Of a DNA stretch of 64,000 bases, positions 7,309-15,681 are shown piece after piece. This stretch comes from Haloarcula halobia (lineage in GTDB: Archaea > Halobacteriota > Halobacteria > Halobacteriales > Haloarculaceae). Location of the stretch: assembly GCF_029338255.1 (NCBI RefSeq), contig NZ_CP119788.1:1-64000 (forward strand), written 5' to 3'. Both the position numbers and the translations under genes were made by a program. Each line of letters begins with the position of its first letter. Position 1 is the first letter of the stretch. The notes below the pieces were generated by a model, which saw nothing but the letters and a program-made list of their open reading frames with translations, did no database searches and was not told the origin of the DNA.

Positions 7309-9001
7309 ATGAGTGATGACTCTGAGGAAGTCCCGCTATTTGAGCACCCTGTCGACGATGTGGCAGAGCTGGAACATGAACGCGCTATTGCACTCTCGTT
7401 TCGAGAGAAGAATCTGACTGAGAAGTCATTAGGTGAAAAAACGAAATCGACGGAATCGGCAGAACTCGTCGACGAGTTTGTTGACTACGTGTTTGACAAA
7501 GTAGAGCACCCTGGACTGGACGCAGAATATGTGACGTACAAAGAGTTCGACCTCGATCGGAAGTACGTAAACGCGTTGGTGTTGCGGAATGCACACGGTA
7601 TTACGTTCGAAGATTTGCGCGAATATTTATATAACAATCCAACGGTCGCCGAACGGATCGGCTTTGACACCGATGAGAGTTTTCCGACTGCGAATACGAT
7701 AAATCAGAAGGCCATCGGTTGGAAATCAGCAACTCCTGGATCCCCAACCGAGACGTACCGGGATCTCCTTGAGGACGTCGCCAAGCGTCTTGTCTGGGGT
7801 GCAGTTCGATTCGGAGTTGTACTCCCAGAACGGACGATCGATAACTACGATATCAAACTCTCTTACGACGAGGCGCTCGCACAGGTGACGCGTGAGACTG
7901 AGCGCACTGGATTGCACACTACCATACGATATCTGCTCGATAGGACGGGATCCCATTTCGCATTCAACCGAGCATCGAATGCATCCCAGGATTTCGAGAG
8001 ATATATCGCTCTTTTCGCTCGGGCTGTTGACGGCGACGAGGGGCTCAGTGAAGCATGGCTATCCGAGTAATGTCGATTTAGACGGCCCGACTAATTATTA
8101 TCAAAACGTCGGGAAATATCCCGAACAAGAAGACCGATTTCAGAATGACTTACAATCGATCGGGGGTCAATTCGATAAGGCACTGTTTGACATGCTAAAA
8201 CTAGTCGGAGAGCTTGACATTTTCGACGACGGCGTTACTGTCGCCCAAGATCCAACCCTTGTGAAGAGTGCCCTCGCGGACTCTGATTTAACGATCGGTT
8301 CCGGCAATACACAAGTGTGGTATTTTCCGATCTCTGCGGGTGTTGAGAATCAGTTCCGTTTGGTCTGGAACATCGATCTGTTCGATTCGAAAGACCAAAC
8401 GCATGATAAATTCAAAGACAGATTAGAGATTATAGACAAAATCATTGGTGTGAAGAATCTCTGCCTCGATGGCGAATACGATTCGGAACGAGTTATAGAG
8501 GCATGCGAGGATATTGTTTCCGAAAACTGGCTAATCGGGACAGGGTATAACCCTGAACGCGAAGATTTTCCCTCAGAAGAAGAGCTGCCAAATCCAGGGG
8601 ATTCAACGATCTGGGGTGGGGTAAGTGTCGGAGATAAAGACGTCAATTTGGTAGCAGTACACCGATACGGCGAGGACTCGCAAGTGCAATTGTTTTTCAC
8701 GAATATCGAGGAAGACGGTATGGATACAGATGAGATTTTGGCGCTCCATAATCGGAGACAGGCAATTGAGACAACGATACAAGAAGTGAAGGAACTCAGA
8801 CCGGAGATAGGAGTTGAGGATCGAGATCACCAGTTCTTTTCGATGTGTATGGCTACGTATTTGTACAATATATACATGCTGACAAAGATACTCTATACCC
8901 CAAAGTATCAATTAGGGTTGACTCCGAATAAGTCGGAGATCTTGACGGGTGTGATAGAGGTCTGTGCTGGCGACTACCCGAAGTACAACGATGGAGTGTA
9001 A
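7309..9001 (+). pseudogene. DDE-type transposase, AT-rich element, frameshifted
   Basis: The first frame (7309 to ~8056; MSDDSEEVPLFEHPVDDVAE...) joins, by a one-base shift near 8056, to NVDLDGPTNYYQNVGKYPEQ and runs to 9001. Candidate catalytic residues: Asp in TVAQDPTLV, Asp in CLDGEYDSERVIEAC, and Glu in NRRQAIETTIQEVKEL, the usual Y/R-x-x-E-x-K pattern of the IS4-like DDE fold. Full length about 560 residues. Codon use is clearly more AT-rich than neighbours, suggesting recent transfer. I could not find terminal inverted repeats, and the IS family is not assigned. Confidence 0.6.
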
Positions 9002-9009
9002 ACCACGTA

Positions 9010-9904
9010 ATGCCGAGTACAGATTCACGATGGACAGGACAAGTTTCCGTTGCACATCTCGCCCGCTTCAGTGAATACGGCTACTATCCGAGACGTAGTC
9101 CATTTTGTTGCGAAACGAGATGAAGTGATTTTAGCCACGCGAAGTGACAATGATAGATGCTGCGTATTTGGCTCCACACCGGTAGTTGACGCGAATGAAA
9201 CCGGGGACACCACGGATGGAGATGTAGGGAAGAAAATAATGGTCGATGCCAGAGCCCTCGCGGATTATTTCAAGTCCTTTGAGACGGACGTGTGTGAGCT
9301 TACAGTTACATCGAGAGCGGACGGGACTGGCGGAACAATAACCATCTCTGACCGATCGCTGACGTTCAACATCTCGTTTTCCGACAGGAGACGGTGGGAG
9401 GGGACTTTCCATGAACCTGAGTTTCAGGCTGATTTAGAGGGTACTGCGACGAAACTTGTATCTGGGTTAGATTTGTTGTCGAAAATTGACTCGGGATACT
9501 CTGAGCATGTATTGTTGGGTGTGAGTGACCAAGTGATGTGCGCATACGCGTGGAGTGAGTTGACCGAGATGGTATTCGGAGTCCAGCCCTCGGAAGTTCA
9601 TACTTGCTCAGGTCCATTCCACTCTATCTACCCCCACGATGTCTTGCGGGAAAGTCTCAGCATATTTGAAGCTGACTCATCAATCCGTATGAGACTCACA
9701 CCTGCGAAAAATCCCAGCAATTGGGCCGTCGGCGGGCAAGCAAAATTTGCGTCTGTAGACACTGAATATGATCTAACACTCTGGTTGAAACCAAAATACA
9801 AACCCAATGCTGACAAACCGCCTGCCCTTGGTCAAAAATTGTTATCAACCTTCAGAGATCAAGACCAAATCGCTCAATCAGATCTTACGTGGTTGCCTTG
9901 CTGA
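9010..9904 (+). pseudogene. Possible sliding-clamp-like (PCNA-like) protein, frame problem at start
   Basis: From about 9050 the frame encodes ~280 residues. An ATG at 9010 (MPSTDSRWTGQVSVAH) lies 8 bp after the transposase stop but in another frame, so a shift near 9050 probably separates start and body; a TTG at 9050 is the alternative. Segments such as VDARALADYFKSFE, ELTVTSRADGTGGTITISD and LTFNISFSD resemble the repeated helix-beta pattern of PCNA/beta-clamp domains, though similarity is weak and unaligned. It shares the AT-rich composition of the transposase gene and probably belongs to the same element. Confidence 0.4.
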
Positions 9905-10190
9905 CGGCCATACATGCCAGCCACCAGTTTAGTGATCATCAGTTTCCGAGTACAATGTTATAGCCAAATATAATTGACTTTTTGATATATACAGAATCCA
10001 GCCAAACTTATTTCGGCCCATTAGGACTTGTGAGGGATTTTGCAAGCTTAGACCACATGACCCGGAGTTTTCAAAACTCAATATGAGTGGACAGCTCACC
10101 AATTTTGCATAGATAGTGTGTTCAAGCGCTCTTGACGTAGTTTAGTTCACTTACAGAATATGGATAAAATTAGCGATTGGGGCCCCTCAT

Positions 10191-10237
10191 TCTTACCAAA
10201 CATAGAAGGTGAAGAGTAGTCAAAAAGTTTGGTAAGA
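10191..10237. repeat. Inverted repeat TCTTACCAAAC (copy 1)
   Basis: Perfect 11-bp arms at 10191-10201 and 10227-10237, spacer 25 bp. The same arms with a 24-bp spacer recur at 12376-12421, on the other side of orc1 and the origin boxes. Confidence 0.75.
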
Positions 10238-10288
10238 CCCTGATTACACGCACTTTGCTTAGTTTCCAGAGCGCGAGAACGGTCACTA

Positions 10289-10307
10289 CCCTCCACCGTT
10301 TCCGGGC
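10289..10307 (-). repeat. Origin recognition box copy downstream of orc1
   Basis: CCCTCCACCGTTTCCGGGC is the reverse of the GCTCCGGAAACGGTGGAGGG element repeated at 12,028-12,363. It lies just beyond the 3' end of the initiator gene. Confidence 0.65.
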
Positions 10308-10358
10308 TTTTCTGTGACTTAGAAAGGCACCTCTCTTTAGAATCGTAGTAGTCCGCAC

Positions 10359-11613
10359 TCAGTAGTCGGAAATATCTGACTGGAGAAGGTTGTTATCGTC
10401 GGCCGTCGACTTGATGATGTTCGCAAGTTCCTCGAAGCGGGTCGTCGAGAGTAGGACTTCCAGCACAGATTTCAGTGGAACGTCAAGCTCGTACTCGTGA
10501 TACCGACCAGCCGAGAGTCCCTCGTTTCGTTCATAGACGCTAATGAGCCCGAGCATATTCATATCCGAGAGGTGGTCGCGAACACGGCGCTCGCTCACGC
10601 TGTCAGCCTCAAGCCGGTCGCAAATCTTCACGTATCGTTCGTATAAATCGCGAGAGCGAACCGGAACATCGTCAAGGGCTTGATGATACGCAAGCGCACA
10701 GAGGACAGCGTGTCCCTGTGTCGTGAGTTCCTGCATCCCCTCGTAGAGTTGGTTCTTCTCGAGTTCGTCTTGAGCGTCCCGGACGTGTTCCTCAGTCATG
10801 GTGTCAGAATCGGCAGATTGCGCGAGTTCGCCGGCTTCACGAAGCAGCCGGATTGCCTGTCGAGCAGATCCCGTGTCCTGAGCAGCAAATGCTGCACAGA
10901 GTGGGACGACATCATCCGTTAAGACACCATCGTGGAACGCCTTCTCGGCGCGGGGGTTGAGAATCGAGCGCAGTTGATTCGCGTCGTACGGTGGAAAGAG
11001 GATCTCTTTTTCGGCGAGCGTGTCCTTGACCTTCGGCGAGAGGTTGTCTCGGAACTGAAAATCATTGCTGATGCCAACGATTACTGGGCGTACGTCGTCG
11101 ACGTAGCCATTCGACCGTGCTCGAGGAAGACCGTAGAGGATGTCGTCAGAGTGGCCGATGTTATCGATCTCGTCGAGGACAATCACGACTGTGCCACCAA
11201 GCGCGTCGAGTTCCTCATAGAGGATATCGAAAACCCGCTGCTGAGAGTAGCCAGTGGTGCTGATGCGGTCCTTGTCTTGGCTTTCACGGAGTTCGTTGAC
11301 GAGAGCAACGGCGACCTGGTATGACGAAGAGATTCTCGCAGCTGACCCAAACGGTCGAGAGATCGACATCATCGTACTCAACAGCGTCGTTCTCGAGATG
11401 GGACAACATAAATTTCGTCGCGACGGTCTTCCCCGTTCCTGTCTTACCGTACAGAAAGATGTTGGACGTCGGGCGGTTATCGATAATCGGCTGAAGGGCT
11501 CGCTGATATTTTTCGAGTTCCTCGTCCCGTTCACGAATATCCTCGGGTTCATAGGAGTCATCAAGGGGCTCTGCATCAGCGAACACCTGATGGTCTCGTT
11601 GGAACATCCCCAT
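10359..11613 (-). pseudogene. orc1/cdc6: Orc1/Cdc6 replication initiator, one frameshift
   Basis: Start ATG at 11613 (MGMFQRDHQVFADAEPLDD). Walker A LYGKTGTGKT lies near residue 57 and Walker B VIVLDEIDNI near 150, then the AAA+ lid (ARQAIRLLREAGELAQ) and a C-terminal winged helix (ALAYHQALDDVPVRSRDLYE). A single-base shift near 11,305, after WVSCENLF, breaks the frame; the remaining ~310 codons are intact to 10359. Full length about 416 residues, normal for the family. It binds ORB repeats to open the adjacent origin; GCTCCGGAAANGGTGGAGGG copies on both sides support this. If the frameshift is real, this replicon depends on another initiator. Confidence 0.85.
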
Positions 11614-11740
11614 GATAGACCGCCACACAGGACGATATGATAAAACCACCGCTTCCTTAGCTTCCGAAGCGTCCTAAGCTCGTGGGTACATAAAGAATAC
11701 ACACACCAGTGGTTCCGAAGCCACAGTTCTTTATAACCCC

Positions 11741-11764
11741 CTCTCACTCCACTGTTTCCGAAGC
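11741..11764 (-). repeat. Origin recognition boxes, left set
   Basis: CTCACTCCACTGTTTCCGAAGC at 11741-11764, reverse orientation. A degenerate match, CACCAGTGGTTCCGAAGCC, lies at about 11704-11722, and CCACCGCTTCC near 11,645 may be another. Confidence 0.65.
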
Positions 11765-11978
11765 TATGCGAAAGACAGCTCATCACGCATTCCGAAAGGG
11801 AACTAATATTCACCAAAGAATTAAGACAATAACACCTGAACCATCACCGTACTAGCGCGAAAAATACGTGATAGAAAATAAATATGTCTAGTGAGAAAGG
11901 ACAAAACCTATCTGAAAAACTGATCTTAGTTGATTGCCGGTGTGTCTTTCACTGATCCCTTTCCTTCTCTCATAGATA

Positions 11979-12363
11979 GCTTCGGAAATGGTGGAGTGAG
12001 GGTTTGTGAAATCTGGTCTCAGGAAAAGCTCCGGAAACAGTGGAGGGTCATACTCACATCCATCCGTCCAGCTCGCGTTCATCGTTTCAGCATCGAACTG
12101 GCCTGACTCAATATCGAGATTTCAGTTCGTCTACGCCTTCAGAAGCTTCTGAGCTAGTACTGTCCATGCGTGTCGCTCGTCTCGACCTACCTAGCACAAA
12201 GCTCCGGAAGTGGTGGAGGGGGTTCATTATCTCGCACAATAGCTCCGGAAACGGTGGAGGGTTGAATCCCCTTCCATATCCAGCTCTTCCGATGCTACTG
12301 ATACCCTGCTAATCTCTTGTTTACGTCGTCCTTACCGGGGATTGCTCCGGAAAAGCTGGAGGG
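11979..12363 (+). repeat. Origin recognition boxes, right set (5 copies)
   Basis: Consensus GCTCCGGAAANGGTGGAGGG: 11979 (GCTTCGGAAATGGTGGAGTG), 12028 (GCTCCGGAAACAGTGGAGGG), 12201 (GCTCCGGAAGTGGTGGAGGG), 12242 (GCTCCGGAAACGGTGGAGGG), 12344 (GCTCCGGAAAAGCTGGAGGG). All in the same direction, opposed to the left set. Confidence 0.8.
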
Positions 12364-12375
12364 TATTGCGTCCAA

Positions 12376-12421
12376 TCTTACCAAACATTTATTCTTTGCC
12401 AATCTCTATTGTTTGGTAAGA
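12376..12421. repeat. Inverted repeat TCTTACCAAAC (copy 2)
   Basis: Arms at 12376-12386 and 12411-12421, spacer 24 bp; the right arm ends 2 bp before the ATG at 12424. As an operator it would block the promoter of the downstream gene; as a pair with copy 1 it brackets the origin and initiator. Confidence 0.75.
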
Positions 12422-12423
12422 CA

Positions 12424-12762
12424 ATGCCCGGCCAACCACCATCTCCCGATTCGCTTCCCCAGTATCTTGCTGAGGGCGTCCCAAAGCAAGATGACGCAGA
12501 CCTGCGCGCCCTCCAGGATTGGATCGATGATCTCCTCGAGTACCGCCAGGACGTCGCCACCGAAGATATCGACGCCGGCGAGGGTGAGTCAATCGAAGCT
12601 GTCGAGGAATCGAGTGGCGGGACGGTGGTGATCAAGAAGGTCAGTTGTGGCAAGGACAACTGCAAATGTCAATCTGGTGAACTACATGGCCCTTACAAGT
12701 ATATCGTCCGCCGACAGGGCGACAGCCTCAATTGGGAGTACAAAGGGCCTGTCTCTGAGTAA
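12424..12762 (+). CDS. DUF6788-like zinc-binding protein
   Basis: 112 residues from ATG 12424. The N-terminal half is acidic and helical. The C-terminal half carries KKVSCGKDNCKCQSGELHGP followed by YKYIVRRQGDSLNWEY, the Cys-x4-Cys-x-Cys/HGPY pattern of small haloarchaeal proteins I know as DUF6788. This family is frequent on plasmids beside recombinase or replication genes. Function unknown; a zinc-bound nucleic-acid binder is plausible. Expression is probably set by the inverted repeat touching its start. Confidence 0.65.
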   Translation: MPGQPPSPDSLPQYLAEGVPKQDDADLRALQDWIDDLLEYRQDVATEDIDAGEGESIEAVEESSGGTVVIKKVSCGKDNCKCQSGELHGPYKYIVRRQGDSLNWEYKGPVSE

Positions 12763-12768
12763 TTAGCG

Positions 12769-12840
12769 GTGGATTCACACCCGATTGTCGATGTCGCGCG
12801 TGAGCAGATGATCGACGTGGCTGACCGCGCTATTCGCTAA
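12769..12840 (+). pseudogene. Short C-terminal gene remnant
   Basis: 23 codons from GTG reading VDSHPIVDVAREQMIDVADRAIR, then TAA. Charged, helical and protein-like but lacking its beginning. Origin unknown. Confidence 0.25.
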
Positions 12841-12847
12841 TGTACCG

Positions 12848-13300
12848 TTAAGGTGGGTTTGACGCACTATTCAGCCGATCCAGTTCATCATCCTCGTACG
12901 CTGCTCGCCACATTGCATGGACGGCACGAGCCACGAGTGAGACCTCGGTTACGTCGATACACGACGGTTCGGCATCCGTCGTCGCAGTCTCGGGCGGAGG
13001 GTGGAAGTGAATTTCGGATGAATGTGTGTTTGGGTGGCGATCAAATCGCCAGTTGATGTCAGCGGAATCGACGTAATGAAACGAATACATCCCCAGTTCG
13101 CTCCACTGGATATCGAGCCGAGCGCTGTCGGCGTCGCCGAGCCCGTCAGTGAGACTAATCTGCAGTTCCGTGGGGGCGACGACGTCATCGTACGATGTTG
13201 TCTCGATTAACGGTTCGAGTTCCAGCCAGAGATCACGAATTCGCTGGAGCGCCGGGAGATAAATCGGCCCGAACTCGCCGGCACGGTCGTTGTCGCTCAT
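12848..13300 (-). CDS. Toxin-like protein (DUF6516/TumE-like)
   Basis: 150 residues from ATG 13300 (MSDNDRAGEFGPIYLPALQR). The middle (RLDIQWSELGMYSFHYVDS, then NWRFDRHPN and SEIHFHPPP) resembles the conserved beta region of DUF6516 proteins, with R-x-D/H-P and an H-x-H motif. Its start overlaps the stop of the upstream HTH gene as ATGA, the classical toxin-antitoxin layout. A second pair of the same design lies at 24,415-25,416. Toxic activity is inferred from the family and arrangement. Confidence 0.55.
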   Translation of the reverse strand: MSDNDRAGEFGPIYLPALQRIRDLWLELEPLIETTSYDDVVAPTELQISLTDGLGDADSARLDIQWSELGMYSFHYVDSADINWRFDRHPNTHSSEIHFHPPPETATTDAEPSCIDVTEVSLVARAVHAMWRAAYEDDELDRLNSASNPP

Positions 13301-13809
13301 ACCGCGAACTGTTGGCTGGCTTCGTCGTATGCGAGTGCAGCTTGGGCGACCGCGAGATTCTGTCGCGTCGTTCGCCATGCAGTTAGGTCGTCCCACCCCT
13401 CCATCTCGTCGGCGTCGAGTTGCTGGGCGAGTTCTTCAGGTGATACCACGTCGTAGCGGTCCTCGTAGCGCCGGATCTCGGCTTTCATTTCCTTGATGCC
13501 GTTGAGCAACTCCGTCCGGCTCGCTTCGTCACGAAGCTCACGGATCCGGGACATCAATATCCGGTCACTGTTTCGCTTGTACAGCGTTGTTCGACCGTCT
13601 TGATCCGTCTCCGCGAAGCCCGTGTTCACGAGTGTCTTGCAGTGGCGGCGTGCCGTCGGCTCGCTCACGAGTGCGCGGTCGGCTATCTCGGCTGCTGACT
13701 GCCCGTCGTGAGTCTGTTCGACGATTTCGTACACCCGCTCGAACGGCGTGGTCTCCGCTTTCCAGTCCGCTTTGACCTGCTGGTTGACATCGTCCCACGT
13801 CTCGGTCAT
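13297..13809 (-). CDS. HTH antitoxin-like regulator (DUF7342-like)
   Basis: 170 residues from ATG 13809 (MTETWDDVNQQVKADWKAET). The winged helix is at residues ~25-85 (GQSAAEIADRALVSEPTARR, then RRHCKTLVNTGF). A C-terminal coiled-coil-like helix follows (LLNGIKEMKAEIRRYEDRYD). It is the first gene of a two-gene operon with the DUF6516-like partner. The TTCTT/AAGAA operator 30 bp upstream suggests autorepression. Confidence 0.7.
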   Translation of the reverse strand: MTETWDDVNQQVKADWKAETTPFERVYEIVEQTHDGQSAAEIADRALVSEPTARRHCKTLVNTGFAETDQDGRTTLYKRNSDRILMSRIRELRDEASRTELLNGIKEMKAEIRRYEDRYDVVSPEELAQQLDADEMEGWDDLTAWRTTRQNLAVAQAALAYDEASQQFAV

Positions 13810-13841
13810 ACTGGGTGCTACGCTCTCTGGAAACAAATAGA

Positions 13842-13862
13842 TTTCTTAAGAAAATATTCTTT
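13842..13862. promoter_or_regulatory. Operator/promoter of HTH-toxin pair
   Basis: TTTCTTAAGAAA (13842-13853) is a perfect 12-bp palindrome, followed by AATATTCTTTCC, giving three TTCTT/AAGAA half-sites. The A/T-rich core would include the TATA box of the minus-strand operon. Confidence 0.55.
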
Positions 13863-13888
13863 CCAACAGTGCTTGTGCAGAAGCATTG

Positions 13889-14026
13889 TCAGGCTACCTG
13901 CTCCTCTAATGTGTCTCGGTGCGACCGGATGGTCGTCGCAGTGACGCTCGCCGCCGCAGCGACTTCCGCCTGCGTTAGCCATCGTCCCTCTTCGCGACCC
14001 GCTTTGTACAGACAGGCGGCACAAAG
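13889..14026 (-). pseudogene. C-terminal fragment of transcription factor TFB
   Basis: About 46 codons reading ALCAACLYKAGREEGRWLTQ, AEVAAAASVTATTIRSHRD and TLEEQVA, then stop. This is the end of the second cyclin repeat of haloarchaeal TFB (archaeal TFIIB), with its recognition helix TATTIRSHRDTL. The rest of the gene (about 270 codons) is missing. Accessory tfb copies are common on haloarchaeal plasmids, so this is probably a deletion remnant. Confidence 0.75.
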
Positions 14027-14362
14027 CGCTGGAACGCGAAAGCCCGCAAGGGGGCGCAACCGACGGGGATACCCGCTGCCGTCGAGACCAGATTCATTTT
14101 AGCCCGGACTGGGCGCTCGCGGTACGGAGAGCGCCCGCACGCCCGGAATGGTCGGTCGCGAGCGACGCGGAGGGCGGAAGCGGCGAGCGGGGCGTGCCGT
14201 AACAAAGAACCTGTTCAACCGGGCTCGACGCTTACTGACACAGCCGATATCCTGGTGGATTCAGAAAGGGCGAGGCCGTCTCGGTTGCTCCCCGACTCCG
14301 TAAGCACCACAGGCACGAGGAGCGCAGCGTGGGTCGCGGGATGCCGAGCGGCCGAGGGCTTT
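14027..14362. other. GC-rich non-coding gap with hairpin
   Basis: No supported gene. A perfect stem-loop, GGGCGCTC (14111-14118) with GAGCGCCC (14129-14136), spacer 10 bp, lies inside. Codon structure is absent in all frames; probably deletion debris next to the TFB fragment. Confidence 0.4.
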
Positions 14363-14664
14363 CTATGCGTCGGCGACCTCGTCGATGAAGTCCTCGTCCA
14401 ACTGCTGTTTCAACACTCGGAGGTTGGCCGCTTCCTCGGCGCCGACGAGCGCTTTGAGCTGCTCGAAGGTGATCCCATCGTCGTAATAGGCGGCGCCGAT
14501 CTCTTGGGTGAGTGCGTCGTCGTGAGCGACGTCTTGGAGGTACTCCCGAAGCGCGGTCACGAGCACATCTGTTCGGTCTTCCCCAAGGACTGCGGCCAGT
14601 GCGTCGGCCCGATCGATGAGGCGATTGGGGCCCGAAACTGCACGCGTTTCTTATCGCCGCTCAT
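14363..14664 (-). pseudogene. Ribbon-helix-helix antitoxin-like protein, frameshifted
   Basis: ATG 14664 gives MSGDKKRVQFRAP, then a one-base shift near 14,620 to RADALAAVLGEDRTDVLVTA and on to 14363 (total ~100 residues). The beginning is an RHH strand and helices; the C-terminal half (YYDDGITFEQLKALVGAEEA) is the UPF0175-like helical segment seen in haloarchaeal antitoxins of PIN toxins. No partner gene follows it on the minus strand, so it may be an orphan antitoxin. It is divergent from the HTH gene at 14761. Confidence 0.55.
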
Positions 14665-14760
14665 TATGTGTACAATGTGAGCATCACCGGTATCGGGAGT
14701 CGACCTTGTGGTGCAAAATACCGAAGTTATTTATATATTACTTCGCTAGTATGCAACAGT

Positions 14761-15663
14761 ATGCTCACAGAAGGCGAGGTTCGCGCCCTCACTGCCCTCC
14801 ATGGTGAGCAGACGGTCTCTGACCTTGCAACGAATCTCGATCGAAGTCTCAGCTACACCTCCGAACTCGTCAAACGGCTCGAAACAGCTGGCCTCGTCGA
14901 GGCCCGCCGACAGGGGAAAACAAATCAGGTACGGCTGTCGGATGCAAGGGCACTCGAGTTACTCACGGACCTTACCCAGCAGTATTCACACATCGACTGG
15001 CCAGAACTGTTGTCAGGGTCAGCCCTCCGTGTCTGCTACTACCTCGATACCCCACGGGCTGCGACCGAACTCGCACGCCGCGCCGACGTCCACCGAAGCA
15101 CTGTCCACCGTACGCTTGCCCCGCTTCAACATCGCGGACTCGTTTACCAAACCGACAACGGGGCGTACGCACTGAACGACGGCTTCGAACAGCTGAGTAC
15201 ATTCGCTCGTGAAGCTGCCCATCATGTCCACCGCCAGACTGTCGAAGAACAGACCGACACGTACAGGATTCTGTGGGAATCTCTCGACGAGTTCCTTGTG
15301 CAGACGCCGACCGAGATCACCGACGAGCACTTCATTTCGACAGGCCCAGACCAGTTTCAGCGATACGGCCTCCCACTCTTGACACGTGACCGCAGACACT
15401 ACCTCTATTCGGAGACGACGACCGAGCTCTCCCCGGAGATGTTGTGCTGCCACATGCTCGTGATCGATTTGGGCGCACGAACGCAGTCATACTGTTTGCT
15501 CCTGCTCAGTCACGTCGACATTGACCGCGACGAACTTCGAGCCCAAGCCACCAAGTACAGCGTCGAGGACATCGTCGACGACCTCTGCACGTATCTCGAA
15601 ACCAGCGGTACCCAGCGGACGTCCCGACTTCCCGAGTGGGAGGACGTTCAGGAGGCTCGCTGA
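14761..15663 (+). CDS. Two-winged-helix regulator paired with nucleotidyltransferase
   Basis: 300 residues from ATG 14761. The first winged helix is residues ~1-75 (LTALHGEQTVSDLATNLDRS), the second ~85-150 (TPRAATELARRADVHRSTVH). The C-terminal ~150 residues form an acidic alpha/beta domain (IDLGARTQSYCLLLLSHVDI). Upstream methionines in the same frame are less likely since the sequence before 14761 is AT-rich promoter (TTATTTATATATTA near 14,735). Followed after 18 bp by a nucleotidyltransferase-fold gene; HTH plus NTase pairs often form toxin-antitoxin modules. Confidence 0.7.
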   Translation: MLTEGEVRALTALHGEQTVSDLATNLDRSLSYTSELVKRLETAGLVEARRQGKTNQVRLSDARALELLTDLTQQYSHIDWPELLSGSALRVCYYLDTPRAATELARRADVHRSTVHRTLAPLQHRGLVYQTDNGAYALNDGFEQLSTFAREAAHHVHRQTVEEQTDTYRILWESLDEFLVQTPTEITDEHFISTGPDQFQRYGLPLLTRDRRHYLYSETTTELSPEMLCCHMLVIDLGARTQSYCLLLLSHVDIDRDELRAQATKYSVEDIVDDLCTYLETSGTQRTSRLPEWEDVQEAR

Positions 15664-15681
15664 TGAGTACGAGGTGACGCT

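Larger units (their letters stand above)
9905..10358. other. Non-coding gap before orc1, with inverted repeat and ORB
   Basis: AT-rich, no convincing ORF. It holds the TCTTACCAAAC/GTTTGGTAAGA inverted repeat (10191-10237) and one origin-box copy (10289-10307), listed separately. Confidence 0.5.
11614..12375. other. Replication origin region
   Basis: The stretch between orc1 and the DUF6788 gene lacks ORFs. It carries inverted-orientation boxes at 11741-11764 (and a weaker match 11704-11722), an AT-rich part at about 11,765-11,978 suited to be the unwinding element, then five direct copies at 11979-12003, 12028-12047, 12201-12222, 12242-12261 and 12344-12363. Opposed ORB sets around an AT-rich core next to orc1/cdc6 are the standard archaeal origin layout. 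The orc1 promoter must lie within the left set, so initiator binding could also repress its own gene. Confidence 0.8.

Noticed and set aside
11254..11640. 128-codon + ORF
   Set aside because: Antisense to the Walker A region of orc1.
12378..12665. Minus ORF opposite DUF6788
   Set aside because: Ser/Arg-rich, no family features; the + frame has the conserved Cys pattern.
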